Assembly: GCF_023278185.1 (NCBI RefSeq) | Contig: NZ_CP066356.1 | Coordinates: 1,666,001-1,730,000 of the forward strand | Source: Bradyrhizobium elkanii USDA 76 | Lineage (GTDB): Bacteria; Pseudomonadota; Alphaproteobacteria; Rhizobiales; Xanthobacteraceae | Length of the DNA stretch: 64,000 nt | Direction: 5' to 3' | In this document: positions 35,386 to 42,800 of the stretch, piece by piece | How positions within the stretch are numbered: the first letter of the stretch is position 1 | Layout of the letters: every line of letters starts with the position of its first letter | Made by a program: the position numbers and the translations under genes | The notes under the pieces: generated by a model | What the model was told of the DNA's origin: nothing | The model's input: only the letters and a program-made list of their open reading frames with translations | The model's database searches: none

Positions 35386-35787
35386 ATGGGTGTCGATCTC
35401 TTGAACGTCAAAGGCCTGAACGAGCTGGACCGCGAGGCGCCGGTCGTGATGGTCAATCTGATGCGGTTTCGCGCGCGGTCGCTCGACGGCGACGGCTCGG
35501 GCTGGGATGCCTATTTGCGCTACAGCGCGCTCACGGTCCCGATGATCAAGGCACGCGGCGGCACGCTGCTGTGGACCGGCAGCGCCGAGACTGTCGCGCT
35601 GGGCGAGCCGGCCGGCCAGCGCTGGGATTACCTCGCGCTGGTCTACTACCCGAGCGTCGCCGCCTTCATCGACATGATGACCTCGGCCGACTACGAAGGC
35701 CGCTGCGACCCGCAACGCCGCAACGGCTGCGAAGAGCACGTCATCATCGCGACGCGCGAGGCCTACAGCAAGTTCAAGGTGGGGTGA
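35386..35787 (+). CDS. DUF1330-like small protein
   Basis: A 133-residue alpha/beta-ferredoxin-like protein: REAPVVMVNLMRFRARSLDG, then LRYSALTVPMIKARGGTLLW, then DYLALVYYPSVAAFIDMMTS. This resembles DUF1330/dimeric alpha-beta barrel proteins. The family is thought to bind small molecules or act as small enzymes, with no proven role here. GGGAGCGGG lies upstream of ATG 35386. It is divergent from the HD-domain gene and followed by a palindromic repeat. Confidence 0.7.
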   Translation: MGVDLLNVKGLNELDREAPVVMVNLMRFRARSLDGDGSGWDAYLRYSALTVPMIKARGGTLLWTGSAETVALGEPAGQRWDYLALVYYPSVAAFIDMMTSADYEGRCDPQRRNGCEEHVIIATREAYSKFKVG

Positions 35788-35832
35788 GGTGGTTGAGAGC
35801 GCGACTTCGCCGTCGGGCCGCGCATTCTATCA

Positions 35833-35935
35833 CCGTCACCCTGAGGAGCGCGAAGCGCGTCTCGAAGGGTCGACGGCACGACTGGGGCCGATTCATCCTT
35901 CGAGACGCCGCTACGCGGCTCCTCAGGATGACGGG
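35833..35935. repeat. Palindromic repeat, family B (overlaps TetR gene end)
   Basis: CCGTCACCCTGAGGAGCGCG opens and CTCCTCAGGATGACGGG closes the element. Its right end overlaps the last codons and the stop of the TetR-family gene (stop at 35923-35925). Confidence 0.85.
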
Positions 35936-36543
35936 TTTGAGAGTGAGAGCGGGGCCAACGCCGCATGGCAGGCCGCCTGCACCACTCGGCAGACCTCATC
36001 TCCCGACCGCCCCGCACTCAGCGAGGCGAAGGTCGGATAGCTCGTCAGCGCGAAGATCAGGTCGACGGCGTCCTTGCGGGCCTGCGGTGACGCGCGCTTG
36101 CCCGCGATCCGGTCGATCAGTGCGGTGACGCCGCGGCGGCGGCGCTCGTTGCGCTCGCGCACGGCCTCGGCGAATTCGGGATCGGTCGCCATCGCGTCGT
36201 GCAGGCGGCCGACCGCGGAATCCCGGCTCCAGAATCCGCAGAAGATCTCGACCATCCGGTCGAGCGCGGCGCGCGGATCGGCCATCGTCATGGCGTCGGC
36301 GAGCTGCTGCAGCCCGCCATGGCGCGCGATCTCGTCGAACACCGCCTCGAGCAGCCCGCGCCGCGAGCCGAACTGGTTGTAGACGGTCAGCCGGGTCACG
36401 CCGGCCGCCTTCGCCACCGTATCCAGCGAGAAGCGCGCGATGCTCTCGTCGCGCAATGTGCGCGAGGCGGCCTCGATCACGCGCTCGCGGGTCTCGGCGG
36501 CGGCGGCGCTGCGCGCCGGGCTCACATAGCTGCGCGGCGGCAT
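35923..36543 (-). CDS. TetR-family transcriptional regulator
   Basis: A 206-residue repressor. The N-terminal DNA-binding domain reads RVIEAASRTLRDESIARFSL, then DTVAKAAGVTRLTVYNQFGS, followed by RRGLLEAVFDEIAR. The rest is an all-helical ligand-binding domain. It is divergent from a small membrane-protein gene, with a perfect 15-bp palindrome between them, so it probably represses itself and that gene. The last residues (SNPSS) come from the adjacent palindromic repeat. Confidence 0.88.
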   Translation of the reverse strand: MPPRSYVSPARSAAAAETRERVIEAASRTLRDESIARFSLDTVAKAAGVTRLTVYNQFGSRRGLLEAVFDEIARHGGLQQLADAMTMADPRAALDRMVEIFCGFWSRDSAVGRLHDAMATDPEFAEAVRERNERRRRGVTALIDRIAGKRASPQARKDAVDLIFALTSYPTFASLSAGRSGDEVCRVVQAACHAALAPLSLSNPSS

Positions 36544-36566
36544 CGGTTTGCCTTGCTTTCGTCAGA

Positions 36567-36597
36567 TTGACTATACATTATGTATATCTAATTTCAA
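36567..36597. promoter_or_regulatory. TetR operator and divergent promoter
   Basis: TATACATTATGTATA (36572-36586) is a perfect inverted repeat with one central base, in an A+T-rich patch between the tetR gene and the membrane-protein gene. On the minus strand TTGAAA-N16-TATAGT overlaps it as a tetR promoter. On the plus strand TTGACT begins at 36567. Binding here would block both directions. Confidence 0.75.
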
Positions 36598-36617
36598 TGC
36601 CCGTTTGGAGCGACATC

Positions 36618-37022
36618 ATGCAGACCGCCCTCATCATAGCGCTGTCCCTTCACGTCCTGTCATCGGTGTTTTGGGCCGGCTCGAGCTTCACCCTGGCGCG
36701 CACCGGCGGCCTCGGCGGCGAAAAGCTGCTGTTTCCGCAAATCGGCGCCGCGACGGTCGCGATCGTGACCGGCGCCACGCTCTGGCGCCTGGTGCACGAA
36801 GGCTCGTTCGGGCTATCGGAGCAGATTTTGGCCGGTGGCGCGATCGCAGCGCTGGCCGCGATCGCCGTGCAGATCATCGTCGGCGGCGGCGCGGTCCGGC
36901 AGCTGTGCAGCAGCACGGGCGATACGTCAGCCGCGCGCTCGCGCCTTGCGGTTGCCCAGCGCATCGCCGCCGGGCTGCTCGCGGTCACCGCGCTGTGTAT
37001 GGGCGCGGCGCGCTACGCGTAA
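36618..37022 (+). CDS. Small integral membrane protein under TetR control
   Basis: A 134-residue protein with four predicted membrane segments (TALIIALSLHVLSSVFWAGS; LLFPQIGAATVAIVTGATLW; ILAGGAIAALAAIAVQIIVG; RIAAGLLAVTALCMGAARYA). The HVLSSVFWAG opening resembles small copper-resistance or YqjF-type membrane proteins only loosely. GGAG lies 7 nt before ATG 36618. Its only neighbour in the unit is the divergent tetR gene, which suggests inducible expression. The function is unknown. Confidence 0.7.
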   Translation: MQTALIIALSLHVLSSVFWAGSSFTLARTGGLGGEKLLFPQIGAATVAIVTGATLWRLVHEGSFGLSEQILAGGAIAALAAIAVQIIVGGGAVRQLCSSTGDTSAARSRLAVAQRIAAGLLAVTALCMGAARYA

Positions 37023-37032
37023 TGGTTTCTTA

Positions 37033-37185
37033 CCTCTCCCGCTTGCGGGCAGGGCAATCGCATATGGAATGAACCGATTCGTCCGCGCCGTCATGGCCGG
37101 GACAAGCCCGGGCATGACGAGTTTGTGGGAACTCCGATTTCCTCAAACGGCCATATGCGATTGCCCTGCCCGCAAGCGGGAGAGG
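37033..37185. repeat. Composite nested palindrome (families A and C)
   Basis: Two perfect 35-bp inverted arms (37033-37067 and 37151-37185) begin CCTCTCCCGCTTGCGGGCAG and include GGGCAATCGCATATGG. Between them sits a family-C core, GTCATGGCCGGGACAAGCCC followed by GGGCATGAC. It is a repeat inside a repeat. A related but larger version lies at 39463-39822. Confidence 0.88.
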
Positions 37186-37215
37186 GGACGTAGTCCCGTT
37201 GCGGATGCAATCGTC

Positions 37216-38433
37216 TCAGAACTTCCGCACCAGGTCCGGAGTGATTTCCTTCAGGCTGCGGATGCCGAGCAGCGCGAGATCGCGGTCGATCTCGGCATGC
37301 AGGAGCGAGATCGCGCGCGCCACGCCGGCCTCGCCGGCGACCACGGCGGCATAGAGGAACGGCCGGCCGACCCAGACGAAGTCCGCGCCGAGCGCCAGCG
37401 CCTTGATCACGTCGGTGCCGCGGCGGATGCCGCCATCGACCATCACGGTCATGTTGCCCTTCTGCGCCGCGATCTCCGGCAGCGTGCGCAAGCCGGAGAC
37501 GGTGTAGTCGAGCTGACGGCCGCCATGGTTGGAGACCATGACGCCGTCGCAGCCATGCTCGCGCGCCAGCCGGGCATCTTCCGGCGCGATCAGCCCCTTG
37601 ACCACGAGCTTGCCGCGCCAGCGCTTGCGGATCAGCTCGACATGCTTCCAGGCCAGCTGGTCGCGGCTGCCGATGTTGCGCATCAGGTTCTTGGACAGCA
37701 CCGGCGGGCCCTGCTTGGCGTCCATGTTCTCGAAATGCGGCATGCCGTGATTGAACACGGTGCGCGCCCAGGTGTTGAGCAGCCAGTCGGGATGGGTGAT
37801 GGTGTCCCAGAACACCCGCGGCGTGATCTCAAGCGGCACCTGGAAGCCGTTGCGGATGTTGTTCTCGCGGTTGGGCGGCACCGGCACGTCGGCGGTGACG
37901 ACGAAGGTGTCGTAGCCGGCGGCGGCGACGCGATCGACCAGCGGCTCGATCCGCTCGGGAAGGCCGGCGAGATAGGCCTGGTACCAGGCCGAAGGATTGG
38001 CGGCGCGAACGTCCTCCAGCGTGATCAGCGAGGACGCCGACAGGATCATCGGGATGTTGGCGGCGGAAGCGGCGCGCGTCAGCACGATATCGCCGCGATA
38101 GGCGCACAGGGCAGAGGAGCCCATCGGCGGAATGCCGAACGGCGAGGCGTAGCTCTTGCCGAACAGCGTCGTGGTCTGGTCGCGGCCGGAGACGTCCTGC
38201 AGCACCCGCGGCACGAAGCCGTATTCCTCGAACGCCCGGCGATTGTCGGTGCGGGCCATATCGGTCTCGGCGCCGCCCGAAATGTAGCCGTAAAGGAATT
38301 TCGGCAGCAGCCGCCGCGCCTGCGGCTCGAAATCGTCGAGCGTGAGATAGCGCCGCAGATGCCGCGGCACGGCAGGCGCTGCGCGGTTGACGGTTGCTGG
38401 GGGCGGAGAGGGGGCTGCGGTCCGGTCGTGCAC
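37216..38433 (-). CDS. FMN-dependent alpha-hydroxyacid oxidase/dehydrogenase
   Basis: A 405-residue FMN enzyme of the lactate dehydrogenase/glycolate oxidase family. Seen: LTLDDFEPQARRLLPKFLYG, YISGGAETDMARTDN, PFGIPPMGSSALC, AGYDTFVVTADVPVPPNREN, catalytic lysine in LVVKGLIAPEDARLA, the key histidine in GVMVSNHGGRQLDY, and the DGGIRRGTDVIKALALGADF phosphate-binding end. These oxidise L-2-hydroxyacids such as L-lactate, mandelate or glycolate. GTG 38433 is the apparent start; a later in-frame ATG is absent near the N-terminus. It is a single-gene unit flanked by repeats, and the natural substrate cannot be fixed. Confidence 0.88.
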   Translation of the reverse strand: MHDRTAAPSPPPATVNRAAPAVPRHLRRYLTLDDFEPQARRLLPKFLYGYISGGAETDMARTDNRRAFEEYGFVPRVLQDVSGRDQTTTLFGKSYASPFGIPPMGSSALCAYRGDIVLTRAASAANIPMILSASSLITLEDVRAANPSAWYQAYLAGLPERIEPLVDRVAAAGYDTFVVTADVPVPPNRENNIRNGFQVPLEITPRVFWDTITHPDWLLNTWARTVFNHGMPHFENMDAKQGPPVLSKNLMRNIGSRDQLAWKHVELIRKRWRGKLVVKGLIAPEDARLAREHGCDGVMVSNHGGRQLDYTVSGLRTLPEIAAQKGNMTVMVDGGIRRGTDVIKALALGADFVWVGRPFLYAAVVAGEAGVARAISLLHAEIDRDLALLGIRSLKEITPDLVRKF

Positions 38434-38480
38434 GTTGAGCGTTTCCGTTGTTCTTGGTTCTTGGTCGGAAGGTCAGACTA

Positions 38481-38529
38481 GAGCATGATCCGGAAAAGTG
38501 GATACCGGTTTTCCGAAAAGATCATGCTC
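38481..38529. repeat. Palindromic repeat, family D, second copy
   Basis: GAGCATGATCCGGAAAAGTG at the left pairs with TTCCGAAAAGATCATGCTC at the right, around GATACCG. It is the counterpart of the copy at 32256 and lies just upstream of the oxidase gene. Confidence 0.88.
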
Positions 38530-38542
38530 AAACAAAGAGATG

Positions 38543-38580
38543 AGATCATGATGCGATTCCATGGAATCGCATCATGATCT
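38543..38580. repeat. 38-bp perfect palindrome at an MCE gene stop codon
   Basis: Positions 38543-38561 (AGATCATGATGCGATTCCA) are followed with no spacer by their exact complement to 38580. It overlaps the first two bases of the MCE gene's stop triplet. Confidence 0.9.
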
Positions 38581-39388
38581 AGCGCCTGCCGGCGGGCCCG
38601 ACAAATTTCTCGTTGAACTTGTTGACGGACTGGTTGACGTCGCTGAGCGTCTTGCGGGTCTCGGCGATCATGGCGCCGGATTTCTTGTCGAAGCTCTGGA
38701 TCAGCTCGCGCAGCGAGATCACGGTCGGCAGCAGCTCGCCGCCATATTTGTCGCTGCCGAAGCTCTTCAGGAACTTGTCGGCCGCGGTCATCTTGGCGTC
38801 GACCGCGCTGATCCCGTCATCGGCGGCGTCGATGAAGCCGGCGATCAGCTCGCCGTTGCCGGACAGCGAGTTGGTGAAGTTCTCGAGCCCGAGCAGCGAG
38901 TCCTTGATGTCGGCCTCGTTCTCGCTGATGACGCGGTCGACATTGCGCAGCGCGACCCGCAGCTTCTCCTGGATCCCCATCGTGCCTTCGGCGTCGGCCG
39001 TCAGCTCGGGAATGCCGTCGGCACCGAGCGTCGGCGGCGGAGCATCGTCGGTGCCGCCGGTGAAGGAGATCGAGGCGATCCCGGTCAGGCCCTGGAATTC
39101 GAGGCCGGCCTGGGTGTCCTTCCTGATCGGGGCGTTGCCTTCGATCCGCGTCATCGCCACCACGCGGTGCCGGTCGAGCCTGATCGAGACCACCTCGCCG
39201 ATCCGCACGCCGGCGAAGTTGACGCTTGCGCCGCGGCGCAGGCCGGAGGCCGAGCCCTCGAAGATGACGCGGAACGGCACCATCCGCTTGATGCCGGCAT
39301 AGCGCTGATAGCCCAGCCAGCCGCCGAGCGAGCCGGCGATCAGGGCCAGCGTCAGGGTGCCGATCAAGAGATTGCTGGCGCGCGCCAT
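38579..39388 (-). CDS. MlaD/MCE-family lipid-transport protein
   Basis: A 269-residue protein with one N-terminal membrane anchor (LLIGTLTLALIAGSLGGWLG) and a single MCE domain (about 38-115): VPFRVIFEGSASGLRRGASV, NFAGVRIGEVVSIRLDRHRV and FQGLTGIASISFTGG, with the conserved small residues at sheet turns. A helical tail follows (LRVALRNVDRVISENEADIK). MCE proteins ferry phospholipids between membranes, normally with MlaE and MlaF partners. No such genes are adjacent here, so partners must be encoded elsewhere if it forms a transporter. A palindrome coincides with its stop codon. Confidence 0.85.
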   Translation of the reverse strand: MARASNLLIGTLTLALIAGSLGGWLGYQRYAGIKRMVPFRVIFEGSASGLRRGASVNFAGVRIGEVVSIRLDRHRVVAMTRIEGNAPIRKDTQAGLEFQGLTGIASISFTGGTDDAPPPTLGADGIPELTADAEGTMGIQEKLRVALRNVDRVISENEADIKDSLLGLENFTNSLSGNGELIAGFIDAADDGISAVDAKMTAADKFLKSFGSDKYGGELLPTVISLRELIQSFDKKSGAMIAETRKTLSDVNQSVNKFNEKFVGPAGRR

Positions 39389-39462
39389 GCGTAAAACCCG
39401 TCTGCGAAGCAGACCCTAGGAGATAGCGGATTTGCCGCCGATAGTCACCGCGGGCTTTCCTT

Positions 39463-39822
39463 ACCTCGCCCCGCTTGCGGGGTCGAGACGAGCGAAGCTC
39501 GCTCTTAGAGGTCGGATCGCATCGAAGATGCGATCCGGGTGAGGGGGAGTCTCCGCGAATTCGTCTCTCGCCGTCCTCGCGCAGCGAGCCCCTCACCCTG
39601 ACCCTCTCCCCGCGTGCGGCAGGGCAATCGCATTTGGAATGAACAGATTCTTACGCGCCGTCATGGCCGGGCTTGTCCCGGCCATCCACGTCTTTTCTTC
39701 GCGTGGAAACGAAGACGTGGATGCCCGGGACAAGCCCGGGCATGACAAGTTTGTGGGAACTCTGATCGCCTCAAACTGCCATATGCGATTGCCCTACCCG
39801 CAAGGGGGAGGGAGAGGAGAAT
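39463..39822. repeat. Large composite palindromic repeat region
   Basis: A family-A element begins CCTCGCCCCGCTTGCGGGG and includes GGATCGCATC/GATGCGATCC. It is followed by GGGCAATCGCATTTGGAATG, then a family-C core (GTCATGGCCGGGCTTGTCCC...GGGACAAGCCCGGGCATGAC), then GCCATATGCGATTGCCC. The last part is an expanded version of the repeat at 37033. The 433-bp gap between genes is almost entirely this structure. Confidence 0.85.
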
Positions 39823-40751
39823 TACGCGCTCTGCTTCCGCGACGCCGCGAAGACGCCGGCCAGCACCAGCGCGAAGCCGATGAAATGGAAGGCCTGCGGA
39901 TGCTCGCCGATGAACACGATCGACATGATGGTACCGAACACCGGAACCATGTGGAAGAACGGCGCGGCGCGGTTGGCGCCGATCAGCTGCACACCGCGGT
40001 TGAAGCACAGATAGGCCAGTGTCGAGGGGAACACCGCGACATAGAACAGCGACAGCAGATTGTTGATCGTGAGCTGCATCACCGGACGCGCGCCGAGTTC
40101 CCAGATGTAGAGCGGGATCAGGACCAGCGCGCCGCAGCCGAAGGTGAAGGCGGCGACCGACAGGCCGTGGATGTTGGGCCGCTTCAGGGTCAGCACCGAA
40201 TACAGCGCGAAGATCACCAGTGCGACGATGAAGATCAGATCGCCCTTGTTGAATTCGATCCTCGACAGCGTCGTGAGATCGCCGTGCAGCAGGATCACCA
40301 GCACGCCGGCGAGCGACAGCAGCACGCCGAACAATTGTGCCAGCGTCAGCCGTGCGCCGAGCAGGATCAGCGACCACAGCGCGACCACCAGCGGTGCCGC
40401 GGATTGCAGCAGCAGCGTGTTGAGCGCCTGGGTGTGCTCGAGCGCCCAGTATTGCAGCGTGTTGAAGGCGCTGATGCCGGTGATCGACATCAGCACCATG
40501 ATGCCGAGATTGTTGCGGATCACGGGCCAGTCGCGGACGAGGTGCTTCCAGGCAAACGGCAGGATGATCAGGAATGCCGCCGACCAGCGCAGGAACGACA
40601 GCGTCACCGGCGGAATGTGGCCGGCGGCGAGGCGGCCGACGATCGCATTGCCGGCCCAGCATGTCGCGGTGATGCAGAGCAGCAGATAGGGCTGGTTGGC
40701 GATCCAGGAGCCGGCCGCAGGCGTTGATGTGGTGGAATCGGAGGCAGACAT
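39822..40751 (-). CDS. EamA/DMT-family exporter, copy 2
   Basis: A 309-residue ten-helix transporter with two EamA repeats: NQPYLLLCITATCWAGNAIV, IPPVTLSFLRWSAAFLII, and FPSTLAYLCFNRGVQLIGAN then RAAPFFHMVPVFGTI. By eye it aligns along its whole length with the protein at 32304-33257 and keeps the same NQPYLLL and NRAAPFF landmarks, so they are paralogues. It probably exports a metabolite or amino acid; the substrate is unknown. Its stop lies against the composite repeat. Confidence 0.85.
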   Translation of the reverse strand: MSASDSTTSTPAAGSWIANQPYLLLCITATCWAGNAIVGRLAAGHIPPVTLSFLRWSAAFLIILPFAWKHLVRDWPVIRNNLGIMVLMSITGISAFNTLQYWALEHTQALNTLLLQSAAPLVVALWSLILLGARLTLAQLFGVLLSLAGVLVILLHGDLTTLSRIEFNKGDLIFIVALVIFALYSVLTLKRPNIHGLSVAAFTFGCGALVLIPLYIWELGARPVMQLTINNLLSLFYVAVFPSTLAYLCFNRGVQLIGANRAAPFFHMVPVFGTIMSIVFIGEHPQAFHFIGFALVLAGVFAASRKQSA

Positions 40752-40979
40752 GAAGAGGGCCCGGGTTCACGACGCCGCGGCCTGCCCGGCTGGCACCGCC
40801 GGGCCGGTATGGATCTCCCCGGCTCGGATCACAGACACGGATTTCGTCATTCCATCAATGGGGACAGACGCATCCCGACCATGCGCGAAGACGGCCTTCT
40901 CGGAGACCCGACGGCATTTTGCTCGGGCCGGCGTGCGCCTCTAAGGCCTGATGAGACAAGGTTGGCGGCATCGGAAGCT

Positions 40980-41104
40980 CACCTCTCCCTTGGGAGAGGT
41001 CGATTTGCGCAGCAAATCGGGTGAGGGGTTACGCTCTATCGAGAGAGCAAGAACCCTCACCCGGATTGCTTCGCAATCCGACCTCTCCCCAACGGGGAGA
41101 GGTG
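40980..41104. repeat. Palindromic repeat, family A
   Basis: CACCTCTCCC at the left pairs with GGGGAGAGGTG at the right. Inner arms GATTTGCGCAGCAAATC, ACCCTCACCCGGATT and GGATTGCTTCGCAATCC form further hairpins. Confidence 0.85.
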
Positions 41105-41148
41105 AACCGAGATCGCGCCAAGCCGATTCAACCAAGACTTATCCCGCC

Positions 41149-41535
41149 CTAGCCAGTCTCCGGCGGCGTGGTCTGGCGCTTGACGATCTGCTCGGCGAGC
41201 TCGATCAGGATCCGCTTGGTGTCGGGGTCCTGCACGTCGCGAAACACCCGCAGCATGCGCAGTTCGAGCAGGGACTGCAGCGATTCCGCCGTCTGGCCGG
41301 CTTGTGTCGGCGCTGCCGTGGCCGGCCGGCGATTGAGGATGTCGGCGGCGATTCCGAGCATCTCGGCGACGGTAGCCAGGCGACCGGTATCGATCTTCAC
41401 CGTGCCGTCCACGCCGTTCTTTTGCAGGGAGGCCCCGGCGCACAGGATCTCGGCGAGATCCGCCTGCGACAGCCCGATGGCGCGCCAGCGCGCCTGCACC
41501 AATTGGTCGATCTGGTCGTCCTGCGATGTGCTCAT
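41149..41535 (-). CDS. Putative XRE-like DNA-binding protein, 128 aa
   Basis: A 128-residue protein. Residues about 12-70 resemble a helix-turn-helix of the Cro/CI type: RWRAIGLSQADLAEILCAGA, then GRLATVAEMLGIAADIL. The spacing is unusual because a loop (SLQKNGVDGTVKID) separates the helices. A second helical part (LLELRMLRVFRDVQDPDTKR, ILIELAEQIVKRQ) may dimerise it. It has no signal peptide. It lies between a palindromic repeat and the luxR end of the quorum-sensing cassette, on the same strand as luxR. A role in that cassette is only a possibility. Confidence 0.6.
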   Translation of the reverse strand: MSTSQDDQIDQLVQARWRAIGLSQADLAEILCAGASLQKNGVDGTVKIDTGRLATVAEMLGIAADILNRRPATAAPTQAGQTAESLQSLLELRMLRVFRDVQDPDTKRILIELAEQIVKRQTTPPETG

Positions 41536-41948
41536 GGTGCGTTCAGACCATCTCCAGCTCGGTCCGTGGACAGCATTTCCGCTGCGAAGATTGGTAGCAA
41601 ATGAACCAGCGGTTCGTCGCGATGGGACTTCTACGGATCATGCGGCTGGACAACGGGTCCCGCCGTACCGGGCAACGTGCAGGATGATCCGCGCCTCTAA
41701 GCGAGCCGGGCAGTCGCGCCGGACGGGCACCGGAGTGCGCACCCTGGTCTGGGATGCGCACATCAGCGTCATCCGGCCCCTGGCCTTATTATCAAGACCG
41801 TGCGCGAATGCAATCAGGGGGCGACCGGGGGGATGAACCCAACCCGGATGTGTGACCGCGCCACAGATCGCGGTGTCTGGTCGTGGCAGGGCGATGCGGT
41901 TGGCATGGCGGCAGCCCCGCGAGCACCGCCACGGCTGCGCGGCGCCGC
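41536..41948. other. Gene-free region between XRE-like gene and luxR end
   Basis: This 413-bp stretch has no open frame with plausible codon use or start signals. It is GC-rich, with short G runs (GGGGGCGACCGGGGGGATG at about 41817) and no obvious terminator, tRNA or repeat. It is probably non-coding. Confidence 0.5.
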
Positions 41949-42722
41949 TCACAAATCGATGATCCCGAGCGCGATGCTCTTGGCCACCCCGTGGGTCTTG
42001 TTGGAAGCCTCGAGCTTGCGCAGCGCCTGCTTGATGAAGCCTTCCACCGTCTCCGGCGAAATGCCGAGGATCTGCGCGGTGTCGGCCACGGTCTTGCCGC
42101 GCGCCGCCCAGGCGATCACTTCCTTCTCCCGCCCGGTGAGCTTGATGGTCTCGGCGGCGTCCGCGGGTTTGAGGATGGTCGGCGCGTTGCGCTGGTCGCG
42201 GTTGACGATATCCATCGCCCGCTGCACCCAGTAGATCATCAACAGATGCAGTTCATGGCGATGGCAGACGAACAGCTTGTCGAAGTCGCGCGGCTCGTCT
42301 TCCCAGAAGAACACCGTCGAGCTCGAATGCACGGCGCCGAGCCGGTCGCGATAGTGGAACGGCACGACGAAGCCGTCCTTGAATCCGAACTCCCGGGCGG
42401 CGTCCATCGTCTTGACCTCGGGCGGTCGCTTGCGTCCGCTTCGCTCCGGCAGCTTCAGGCTGCTCCAGCTGAACGGCGTGTTGGTGCGTCGCGACCGCGC
42501 CAGCGCCGGATCGGCATGAACGAATTCGTTCTGCACATACGCCCGCTTCCAGGCGTCGGGAAATGTGCCGATATGGTAGGGCAGATCGAGGTCGGGCCGG
42601 CCGGCATCGACAAAGGCAAAGCCCGAGAAGCCGTAATTCTGGACAACGCGATGCAATGACGAGCTGAGCTCGTCGATGGTATCCGACGCCTCGATGGTCG
42701 AAATCGCGTCTACCAGGCCCAT
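41949..42722 (-). CDS. LuxR-family quorum-sensing regulator
   Basis: A 257-residue regulator with an autoinducer-binding domain (about 1-170) and a LuxR HTH (about 190-245). The signal-pocket residues are conserved: WKRAYVQNEFVHADPALARS contains the Trp, Tyr and Asp-Pro, TPFSWSSLKLPE a further Trp, and GFKDGFVVPFH the glycine. The HTH reads LTGREKEVIAWAARGKTVAD, then TAQILGISPETVEGFIKQAL. It is divergent from luxI with a 19-bp palindrome between, so it should sense the product of that synthase. Bradyrhizobium members (BjaR1, BraR) respond to isovaleryl- or cinnamoyl-HSL; the sequence alone does not show which. Confidence 0.92.
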   Translation of the reverse strand: MGLVDAISTIEASDTIDELSSSLHRVVQNYGFSGFAFVDAGRPDLDLPYHIGTFPDAWKRAYVQNEFVHADPALARSRRTNTPFSWSSLKLPERSGRKRPPEVKTMDAAREFGFKDGFVVPFHYRDRLGAVHSSSTVFFWEDEPRDFDKLFVCHRHELHLLMIYWVQRAMDIVNRDQRNAPTILKPADAAETIKLTGREKEVIAWAARGKTVADTAQILGISPETVEGFIKQALRKLEASNKTHGVAKSIALGIIDL

Positions 42723-42729
42723 TACTAAA

Positions 42730-42748
42730 ACCCCCGGTTTCCGGGGGT
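42730..42748. promoter_or_regulatory. Candidate lux box between luxR and luxI
   Basis: ACCCCCGGTTTCCGGGGGT is a perfect 8+8-bp inverted repeat with a 3-nt spacer, 7 bp from the luxR start and 52 bp before luxI. Its size and ACC...GGT ends resemble lux boxes. It is the natural operator candidate for the adjacent LuxR protein. Because it hugs the luxR start, it might also act in the luxR leader. Confidence 0.65.
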
Positions 42749-42800
42749 ACCACAGTTAACCCCTTTCGTTCCAGATGTTCTGCATTTGGAGGAAGGGATA

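Noticed and set aside
36835..38481. Plus-strand 548-codon open frame running through a repeat and opposite the FMN oxidase
   Set aside because: It crosses the composite palindrome and shows antisense composition; the oxidase motifs lie on the other strand.
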